DNA from: Salinibacterium sp.
GTDB taxonomy: Bacteria > Actinomycetota > Actinomycetes > Actinomycetales > Microbacteriaceae
DNA: 5,587 nucleotides
Direction of reading: 5' to 3'
Assembly: GCA_025352485.1 (NCBI GenBank)
Contig: JANXTJ010000248.1
Coordinates: forward strand, 1-5,587
The notes below the pieces were generated by a model. The model was given only the letters and a program-made list of their open reading frames with translations. It did not search any database and was not told where the DNA came from. This document shows, in pieces, positions 1 to 4,509 of the stretch. Every line of letters starts with the position of its first letter. Position 1 is the first letter of the stretch. The position numbers and the translations under genes were made by a program.

Positions 1-1
1 C

Positions 2-103
2 CGGCTAGCGCCGGGGCCCTTCTGCGCCCCCGCCCTGGGCCTGCGCGCCCCGTTCCGCCACCGCTGGTTGGTTCCGCCCCCGAGATTTCAGGGGCGCAAC
101 TGA
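2..103 (+). CDS. Possible 3' tail of an unidentified rightward gene (partial)
   Basis: A reading frame is open from the left edge to a TGA at 101-103, about 33 codons. About 88% of its codons end in G or C, better than the competing plus frame that stops at 150. The peptide is rich in Pro, Ala and Arg and ends PPPRFQGRN; I recognise no family. If real, this gene converges with the liv operon, and the small hairpin at 128-141 would lie 24 nt past its stop. With so few codons, chance openness is quite possible. Confidence 0.15.
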   Translation, partial: RLAPGPFCAPALGLRAPFRHRWLVPPPRFQGRN

Positions 104-127
104 TAACACCCCATCCCCGTATCGCCC

Positions 128-141
128 GTCGGCCTGCCGAC
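128..141 (+). repeat. Short perfect inverted repeat (hairpin)
   Basis: GTCGGC and GCCGAC arms with a 2-nt centre could fold as a 5-bp stem with a CCTG loop. It lies 24 nt beyond the possible rightward gene tail ending at 103 and is not followed by a T-run, so a terminator role is only a possibility. Confidence 0.3.
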
Positions 142-215
142 CTCTCGTAGGCACCGGTTGGAGCACGTCTGGGGTCAGGACATCGTCGGTAGCTCGGCCG
201 AAGCCCGCAACGGCG

Positions 216-230
216 CGCGCGGACCGCGCG
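216..230. repeat. Perfect 7-bp inverted repeat, 1-nt centre
   Basis: CGCGCGG, a single A, then CCGCGCG. The arms are entirely G/C. It lies between the candidate liv terminator and the left flank. No function can be assigned; the composition makes a chance origin plausible. Confidence 0.35.
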
Positions 231-277
231 AGGCGGCACTGTATGGCCGCACGGCGCGACGAGCGCGCAAGATTTAC

Positions 278-311
278 CGGCCGGGTGGCGCGAATGGCGC
301 GCTACCGGCCG
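278..311 (-). terminator. Candidate terminator hairpin after livF
   Basis: The arms 278-284 and 305-311 (CGGCCGG/CCGGCCG) form a 7-bp outer helix, and 288-292 with 298-302 (GCGCG/CGCGC) a 5-bp inner helix, separated by a small 3/2-nt internal loop and closed by a 5-nt loop. The structure begins 14 nt past the livF stop codon, the expected place to end the leftward liv transcript. In the minus direction it is followed by GTAAATCTT rather than a real U-tract, so it may be a weak or U-less actinobacterial terminator, or may only protect the 3' end. Confidence 0.45.
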
Positions 312-325
312 CACAGCGGCTGCTG

Positions 326-1093
326 CTACTCCTCGCCGAGCGTGCCGAGGTACAGCGAAATCACCTTGGGGTCTTTGAGCAGTTCGCGGCCGGTACCGGT
401 GTAGGCGTCCGTGCCCTGGTCAAGTACGTAGCCGCGGTCGCAAATCTGCAGGCAACGCCTGGCGTTTTGCTCCACCATGATCGTGGTCACGCCCGCCTTG
501 TTGATCTCCTTGACGCGCAGAAATGCCTCGTCCTGGCGCACCGGTGACAGGCCGGCAGACGGCTCATCCAGCAGCAGGATATGCGGCCCCATCATCAGCG
601 CGCGGCTCATGGCGACCATTTGACGCTCGCCGCCAGAGAGCGAGCCGGCTCGCTGGGTCAGACGCTTGCCGAGTTCCGGGAAGATCTCGATGACAAACTC
701 GAGGCGTTCCTTGATGCCCTTGGGCTTCTGGAAGAGCCCCATCTCGAGGTTCTCTTTGATGGTGAGTGTCGGGAAGACGTTGTTGGTCTGCGGCACGAAG
801 CCGACGCCCTGCGAGACGAGCTTGTTGGCCTTGAGCCCGGTGATGTCGTCGCCGTTCAGCAGCACCTCACCGGAACGCACCTTGACCAGGCCGAATATCG
901 CCTTGAGCAGGGTGGACTTTCCCGCGCCATTAGGGCCGATGATGCCGATGAGTTCGCCCTGGTTGGCAATGAGCGAGCAGCTGTTGAGGATGTTGACACC
1001 CGTCACATAGCCCGCCGTAACGTTCCTGACTTCGATGACAGGCGTCAGCGCGGCAGCAAGGGCCTCTGTGGCATCAGGACTCGTCGTCGGCAT
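326..1093 (-). CDS. livF: Branched-chain amino acid ABC transporter ATPase LivF
   Basis: This is a cytoplasmic ATPase subunit of a HAAT-family importer, expected to pair with LivG beneath the LivH/LivM channel. The 255 residues match a single ABC domain with a short N-terminal extension. Visible motifs are Walker A GPNGAGKST (53-61), the Q-loop glutamine in VPQTNN (Q102), the ABC signature LSGGE (152-156), and Walker B ILLLDEP (172-178) with catalytic E177. The switch position reads MVEQNA, with Gln209 where most ABC ATPases have His; this is usual for LivF and helps separate it from LivG. The start ATG at 1093 lies inside the end of livG (20-nt overlap) and has GAAGGAG 7 nt upstream, which points to translational coupling. 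It is the last gene of the operon; a hairpin follows the TAG stop. The actual substrate cannot be read from the ATPase. Confidence 0.93.
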   Translation of the reverse strand: MPTTSPDATEALAAALTPVIEVRNVTAGYVTGVNILNSCSLIANQGELIGIIGPNGAGKSTLLKAIFGLVKVRSGEVLLNGDDITGLKANKLVSQGVGFVPQTNNVFPTLTIKENLEMGLFQKPKGIKERLEFVIEIFPELGKRLTQRAGSLSGGERQMVAMSRALMMGPHILLLDEPSAGLSPVRQDEAFLRVKEINKAGVTTIMVEQNARRCLQICDRGYVLDQGTDAYTGTGRELLKDPKVISLYLGTLGEE

Positions 1094-2003
1094 TGAGCAG
1101 CTCCTTCATCGCGTGGATGTTTTCTTCGGCATCCGGATCTTCGCCCAGGTCTTGATCGTGGTGTGAGCCGAGGTAGGCGTCGATCACGGCGGGGTTCTGC
1201 ATGACCGCGTCTGGCGGCCCTTCTGCCACGATTTTGCCTTCGGCCATCACGATCACCCAGTCCGCGATGTGGCGAACCATCTGCATGTCGTGTTCGACGA
1301 ACAGCACGGTCATGCCGAGGGTCTTGAGGTCGAGGATATGGTCAAGCAACGACTGCGTGAGCGCGGGGTTGACCCCGGCCATCGGCTCGTCGAGCATGAC
1401 CAGGGTCGGGTCACTCATGAGCGCCCGCGCCATCTCGAGAAGCTTTCGCTGGCCACCGGAGAGGCTGGCGGCGTAGTCCCCGCTCTTCGTGTCCAGCTTG
1501 AATTTGGCCAGCAGCTCCATGGCTTTGGCCTCGATCTGAGCTTCCTGCTTGCGCCAGAGCCAGGGCAGGAGGGCGACAAACATGTTTTCGCCCTTTTGCC
1601 CGCGGGCGCCGAGCTTCATGTTGTCGAGCACCGTCAGCAGGTTGAGGGCCTTGGTGAGCTGGAAGGTGCGCACCTGGCCGAGTCTGGCGACTTTAAACGA
1701 GGGGATGCCCGCTAGCGCCTTCCCGCTAAAGGTCCAGCTTCCGGTGTTCGGCTTGTCGAAGCCCGTGAGCAGGTTGAAGAACGTCGTCTTGCCCGCGCCG
1801 TTGGGGCCGATCAGCGCGGTGATCGCATTGCGCGGGATTTCGACGTGCTTCACGTCGACGGCGGTGAGGCCGCCGAAAGTGCGCGTGACATTGTCGGCGA
1901 CGATGATCGGCGCGACCTTGGCGACGCCGGGGACAATTTCGCCGATGTGCAGGTTGACGCTCTTGATCGGCGCGCCCCTGGAGGGCATGGACTCACTTGA
2001 CAA
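1074..2003 (-). CDS. livG: Branched-chain amino acid ABC transporter ATPase LivG
   Basis: This is the second cytoplasmic ATPase of the importer. Motifs in the 309-residue form: Walker A GPNGAGKTT (66-74), Q-loop Q115 in RTFQLTK, signature LSGGQ (181-185), Walker B LVMLDEP (201-207) with E206, a D-loop beginning at AGVNPA (209-214), and the classical switch histidine H238 in VEHDM. The protein is longer than the usual ~255 residues because of about 30 extra residues at the N-terminus and an acidic C-terminal tail (about 281-309, rich in Asp and Glu). I chose the TTG at 2003: AGAAGGAG lies 7 nt upstream, whereas the ATG at 1988 is 22 nt from that site and has only a weak AAGTGAG near it. The TTG start overlaps livM by 11 nt; the ATG start would give 304 residues and a 4-nt gap. 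Confidence 0.92.
   Translation of the reverse strand: MSSESMPSRGAPIKSVNLHIGEIVPGVAKVAPIIVADNVTRTFGGLTAVDVKHVEIPRNAITALIGPNGAGKTTFFNLLTGFDKPNTGSWTFSGKALAGIPSFKVARLGQVRTFQLTKALNLLTVLDNMKLGARGQKGENMFVALLPWLWRKQEAQIEAKAMELLAKFKLDTKSGDYAASLSGGQRKLLEMARALMSDPTLVMLDEPMAGVNPALTQSLLDHILDLKTLGMTVLFVEHDMQMVRHIADWVIVMAEGKIVAEGPPDAVMQNPAVIDAYLGSHHDQDLGEDPDAEENIHAMKELLNADDES
1101..1107 (-). promoter_or_regulatory. Shine-Dalgarno site of livF
   Basis: GAAGGAG on the minus strand, 7 nt before the livF ATG and lying inside the final codons of livG. It fixes the livF start at 1093 even though this overlaps livG by 20 nt. Confidence 0.8.
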
Positions 2004-2976
2004 AGGCCAACTCCTTCTTGTTTCCGAAGATGCCCTGTGGTCTGAATATGACCAGCAACATCAGCACGACACCCACCACGATGAACCGGGTCTGGCCGGC
2101 CTGCACGCTCGACATGCCCGGGAACCAACCGACCGCCTGCGCGCGGGCGACAAAGCCCGACACGGCGGAGAGCAGCACCCAGAAGACGATCGAGCCGATG
2201 ACAGGGCCGAGGATGGTCGCGGCGCCACCGAGCAGCAGCACCGTGTAGATGAAGAAGGTCAACGTCGTGGCGTAGTTTGCCGGCACGATGGCCCTCGGCA
2301 GCACGAAGATCATGCCGGCGATGGTTCCGAAGACGCCGCCGAGAATCAGCGACTGCATCTTGTAGAAGTAAACGTTCTTGCCGAGGGCGCGCACGGCATC
2401 CTCGTCTTCACGGATGCCCTTGACGACACGACCCCATGGGCTGCGCATGAGCTGCCAGGCCAGCAGGCAGGCCAGCACGACGATCACCCAGGCGACGATG
2501 CGCAGCCACAGGTCGTACTCGTTCATCGTGAACGGCCCGAAACCGTAGGTTCCCGGTGGGATCGGGTTGAGCTCGGCGAAGCCGCCCTTGTAGCCGCTCA
2601 GGCCGTCCGCCGAACCGGTGACGGCGTCGAACGTATTCGTCGTGAACACCAGCCGCAGAATCTCGGATGCCGCGATCGTGACGATCGCGAGATAGTCGGC
2701 CCGCAATCTCAGGGTGGGTACGCCCAGAATCAGCGCGAAGACCACGGAGGCCCCGATGCCGACGAGCACGGCACCCCAGACCGGAAAGTGGAAGGTCAGG
2801 GTCGAGATGCCGTAACCGTATGCCCCGATCGCCATGAATCCGGCCTGCCCGAAGTTGATCAGGCCGGTGAAGCCGAAGTGGATAGCAAGGCCGAGGGCCG
2901 CCAGTGCGTAGGCCGCGGTCGTCGGGCTGATGATCTCGACGGCGGCGTTCTGAATGATCTGCCAAAAATCAACCAT
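1993..2976 (-). CDS. livM: Branched-chain amino acid ABC transporter permease LivM
   Basis: This is one of the two transmembrane subunits forming the translocation channel. The 327-residue protein is hydrophobic throughout, with about 8-9 predicted membrane segments (for example near 20-40, 45-62, 66-86, 97-111, 158-176, 208-228, 238-270 and 297-312). Family hallmarks are GLINFGQAGFMAIGAYG (38-54) near the N-terminus, the cytoplasmic ATPase-coupling (EAA-like) loop SPWGRVVKGIREDEDAVRAL (179-198), and the closing FRPQGIFG (311-318). The loop between about 113 and 155 is long and probably extracytoplasmic. The ATG at 2976 has TAGGAG 6 nt upstream, and the TAG of that site is also the stop codon of livH. 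The 3' end overlaps livG by 11 nt. Length and motifs are ordinary for LivM; no frameshift is visible. Confidence 0.93.
   Translation of the reverse strand: MVDFWQIIQNAAVEIISPTTAAYALAALGLAIHFGFTGLINFGQAGFMAIGAYGYGISTLTFHFPVWGAVLVGIGASVVFALILGVPTLRLRADYLAIVTIAASEILRLVFTTNTFDAVTGSADGLSGYKGGFAELNPIPPGTYGFGPFTMNEYDLWLRIVAWVIVVLACLLAWQLMRSPWGRVVKGIREDEDAVRALGKNVYFYKMQSLILGGVFGTIAGMIFVLPRAIVPANYATTLTFFIYTVLLLGGAATILGPVIGSIVFWVLLSAVSGFVARAQAVGWFPGMSSVQAGQTRFIVVGVVLMLLVIFRPQGIFGNKKELAFVK
2011..2018 (-). promoter_or_regulatory. Shine-Dalgarno site deciding the livG TTG start
   Basis: AGAAGGAG on the minus strand, within the last codons of livM, exactly 7 nt before the TTG at 2003. Spacing and strength favour TTG over the ATG five codons later. 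Confidence 0.7.
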
Positions 2977-2982
2977 TATCGG

Positions 2983-2988
2983 CTCCTA
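2983..2988 (-). promoter_or_regulatory. Shine-Dalgarno site of livM, overlapping livH stop
   Basis: TAGGAG on the minus strand, 6 nt before the livM ATG. Its TAG (2986-2988) is the livH stop codon, so a ribosome ending livH sits directly on the livM initiation site, suggesting coupled translation. Confidence 0.75.
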
Positions 2989-4287
2989 GCCAATTCTCTC
3001 TTTGCGGCCCAGGATTCCCTGTGGCCTGACCAATAGCACGATGATGAGGATCGCTAGCGCCCCGACATACTTCATGTCTGAGGGGATCCAGAGCGTCGAG
3101 ATTTCGATGAAGAACCCGACGACGAGCGAACCGATGAGGGCGCCAAACGCGGTTCCGAGGCCACCGAGGGTGACCGCCGCAAAGATCAGCAGCAAGATCT
3201 GGAATCCCATGTCCCAGGAGACGCCGGGCCGGTAGAAGGCGAACAGGATGCCGCTCAGGCCGGCCAGCGCACCGCCGATCACCCACACGATCCGGATCAC
3301 CCTGTCGACGTCGATGCCGCTGGCGGCGGCGAGGCTCGGGTTGTCGCTCACCGCGCGGGTCGCCTTACCGAGCCGAGTGCGCAGGAGGAAGAAGGCGACA
3401 CCGAGCACTGCCGCAATCGAGATGCCCATGCTGATCAGGTCGAGCGGGGAGAGCAAAATCGCCCCGAACTTCAGGTCTTTGCCGTCGGCGCCCGGCAATT
3501 GTCGGGTCGAGCCGCCGTAGAGGTATTGGTAGAGGTAGCGCAGGGCCAGGGAGAGCCCGATGCTGACAATCATCATCGGGATGAGCCCGACGCCCTTGCG
3601 GCGCAGCGGGGCCCAGAGCCCGGCATCCAGCGCGAATCCGAAGGTTCCGCTGAGCAGAACCGCGGCGATGAGTGCCAGCCACAGCGGCCAGGCGAGGTCG
3701 ACCGCGAAAGTCAGAGTAGCCAGCGCGCCGAATGTCACCATCTCGGCGTGCGCGAAGTTGTTTAGGCCGGTGGTACCGAAGATCAGGGAGAGCCCGATCG
3801 CCGCCAACGCGAGAAGGAGGCCGAAACTCAGGCCGGTGACCGAGCGTTGGATGAACTGGTCGAGAAAGCTCGTCGTCTCGCGCACCCCCGCGCCGAGGAA
3901 GAAGTTGACCGACTTGTTGGTGGTGAGCCCAAATTCGGCCTGGATGCTGCTGCCGCCCTGAACGACGATGATCCCGGTGGGGAGGGTCGATTCGTCCAGG
4001 GTGATCGTGTACGTGCCTTTTGTCGGCACCCCGATCTTCCAGCGACCCTTGTCGTCGGTCGCTACCTCGGCCTTGTAGCCGTTGCCGTTCACCGAGATCT
4101 TCACGCCCTTCAATGGCGTGCCGTCATTGCGAACGTTTCCGCTGAATTGGAAGCCGTAGTTGCCCCCGACCTCGTCAGCGTGCGCTGCCACTGTTCCGCT
4201 GGAGAACAGCAGGCCGCCCAGAAGTGCCACGAAAAGCACGATGAGGGGACGCGTCCAACCTCTGTTAATTGAACCAGTGACTTCCAC
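2986..4287 (-). CDS. livH: LivH-type permease with N-terminal carboxypeptidase-regulatory-like domain
   Basis: This is a channel subunit of the importer with an unusual front end. In the 433-residue form, residues 1-37 look like a signal peptide: a basic start, a hydrophobic core LIVLFVALLGG, and AAHA before DE at 37/38. Residues ~43-105 resemble a carboxypeptidase regulatory-like beta-sandwich: NDGTPLKGVKISVNG, then TDDKGRWKIGVP, then GTYTITLDESTLP. Residues ~140-433 match a normal-length LivH: GLNNFAHAEMVTFGA (174-188), the ATPase-coupling loop RTRLGKATRAVSDNPSLAAA (303-322), and RPQGILGRKE (421-430), with about eight membrane spans. I chose GTG 4287, which has GGAGG 4 nt upstream and yields a proper signal peptide. 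The frame stays open to 4578, and an ATG at 4422 with GGAG 7 nt upstream would give 478 residues, but those extra codons show A/T-rich third positions. livM follows after 9 nt. Whether the signal peptide is cleaved or stays as a membrane anchor is unclear. Confidence 0.88.
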   Translation of the reverse strand: MEVTGSINRGWTRPLIVLFVALLGGLLFSSGTVAAHADEVGGNYGFQFSGNVRNDGTPLKGVKISVNGNGYKAEVATDDKGRWKIGVPTKGTYTITLDESTLPTGIIVVQGGSSIQAEFGLTTNKSVNFFLGAGVRETTSFLDQFIQRSVTGLSFGLLLALAAIGLSLIFGTTGLNNFAHAEMVTFGALATLTFAVDLAWPLWLALIAAVLLSGTFGFALDAGLWAPLRRKGVGLIPMMIVSIGLSLALRYLYQYLYGGSTRQLPGADGKDLKFGAILLSPLDLISMGISIAAVLGVAFFLLRTRLGKATRAVSDNPSLAAASGIDVDRVIRIVWVIGGALAGLSGILFAFYRPGVSWDMGFQILLLIFAAVTLGGLGTAFGALIGSLVVGFFIEISTLWIPSDMKYVGALAILIIVLLVRPQGILGRKERIG

Positions 4288-4291
4288 GGAA

Positions 4292-4296
4292 CCTCC
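4292..4296 (-). promoter_or_regulatory. Shine-Dalgarno site of livH
   Basis: GGAGG on the minus strand, 4 nt before the GTG at 4287. The spacing is a little short but the match is strong, and the resulting protein begins with a credible signal peptide. Confidence 0.6.
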
Positions 4297-4367
4297 ACTT
4301 AATAGCCAGTCGGAATTTCGCCATCCCGCGGGTTCTGGCGCAACGTCGACCTTGACGATACGTCGTG

Positions 4368-4400
4368 ATTGTGTCTCCCGTGTTTCGGAACGGACACAAT
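4368..4400. repeat. Perfect 8-bp dyad with 17-nt spacer (possible operator)
   Basis: ATTGTGTC at 4368-4375 is exactly mirrored by GACACAAT at 4393-4400, with half-site centres 25 bp apart. The dyad centre is ~103 bp from the livH start and ~126 bp from the guaB start. It could be a regulator-binding site with two separated half-sites, or a stem-loop in an untranslated leader. An inner CCGT/ACGG pair (4378-4381, 4390-4393) partly continues the symmetry, off-centre. The regulator is unknown. Confidence 0.5.
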
Positions 4401-4411
4401 GCGATCTGGCC

Positions 4412-4441
4412 ATTATCCCCATGGAATAGCTCCAGCGGTAA
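4412..4441 (-). promoter_or_regulatory. Weak candidate promoter for the liv operon
   Basis: On the minus strand, GATAAT (4412-4417) matches the -10 consensus in five of six positions. TTACCG (4436-4441) lies 18 nt upstream but matches the -35 consensus at only three positions. If used, the transcript would start near 4405 and carry a leader of about 120 nt containing the whole ATTGTGTC dyad. This is tentative. Confidence 0.25.
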
Positions 4442-4463
4442 CCGGTTAATATTGAGCACCGGT
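4439..4463. repeat. Palindrome cluster upstream of guaB
   Basis: TAACCGGTTA (4439-4448) is a perfect 10-bp palindrome. AATATT (4448-4453) follows, then a second ACCGGT (4458-4463), so the two ACCGGT cores are 17 bp apart start to start. A related TCCGGT occurs at 4477-4482. The cluster is 47-71 bp before the guaB ATG, where an operator or promoter would be expected. The binding protein is unknown. Confidence 0.4.
4447..4452 (+). promoter_or_regulatory. Weak candidate -10 element of guaB
   Basis: TAATAT fits the relaxed TANNNT form of actinobacterial -10 elements and would place transcription start near 4459, giving a leader of about 50 nt. No recognisable -35 lies at the correct distance, and the element overlaps the palindrome cluster, so confidence is low. 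Confidence 0.2.
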
Positions 4464-4498
4464 ATTCAGCGTGGCATCCGGTCCCACCATCTCTCACG

Positions 4499-4504
4499 TA
4501 AGGG
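4499..4504 (+). promoter_or_regulatory. Shine-Dalgarno site of guaB
   Basis: TAAGGG, 5 nt before the ATG at 4510. It is a moderate match and supports this start, which also agrees with the usual IMP dehydrogenase N-terminus. Confidence 0.55.
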
Positions 4505-4509
4505 AAAAC

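Larger units (their letters stand above)
1..277. other. GC-rich non-coding region downstream of liv operon
   Basis: I see no convincing complete gene here. Two plus-strand frames stay open from the left edge: one stops at 101-103 and one at 148-150. The frame ending at 103 has the more actinobacterial third-position pattern (29 of 33 codons end in G or C by my count), so it could be the last ~33 codons of a rightward gene lying mostly outside the window; I do not recognise the peptide. The rest contains short inverted repeats: CGCCCC/GGGGCG at 75-80 and 91-96, GTCGG/CCGAC at 128-132 and 137-141, and CGCGCGG/CCGCGCG at 216-222 and 224-230. In DNA this GC-rich such repeats arise easily by chance. 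No tRNA-like T-arm or rRNA signature was found. Confidence 0.5.
4288..4509. other. Divergent intergenic region between livH and guaB
   Basis: These 222 bases must carry the start signals for both the leftward liv operon and the rightward guaB. They are less GC-rich than the flanking genes and contain a perfect ATTGTGTC/GACACAAT dyad at 4368-4400 and a palindrome cluster at 4439-4463. No strong consensus promoter stands out on either strand. I found no riboswitch that I could recognise. Confidence 0.8.

Noticed and set aside
75..96. CGCCCC/GGGGCG inverted repeat considered as a terminator or tRNA fragment
   Set aside because: The stem is only 6 bp with a 10-nt loop and no T-run, and no T-arm or anticodon-arm pattern is present. 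In this composition it is likely chance.
158..1096. Plus-strand open frames at 158-547 and 581-1096
   Set aside because: They lie largely opposite livF, have no recognisable domains, and no convincing ribosome site was seen. They are shadows of the real minus-strand gene.
1549..3036. Long plus-strand open frame of 495 codons opposite livM and livG
   Set aside because: It is antisense to two genes with clear ABC transporter motifs. Its product is a low-complexity mix rich in Asp, His, Arg, Glu and Gln, as expected from the reverse of GC-rich coding DNA, and no domain is recognisable.
326..4287. Possibility of a novel defence or mobile system in the minus-strand cluster
   Set aside because: All four genes have clear liv-type transporter motifs. 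No transposase, integrase, direct-repeat array or CRISPR-like spacing was seen.
4446..4490. Short minus-strand frame of 14 codons in the liv leader region, considered as an attenuation leader peptide
   Set aside because: It contains only one Leu, one Val and no Ile, has a weak ribosome site, and is not followed by clear alternative terminator hairpins.
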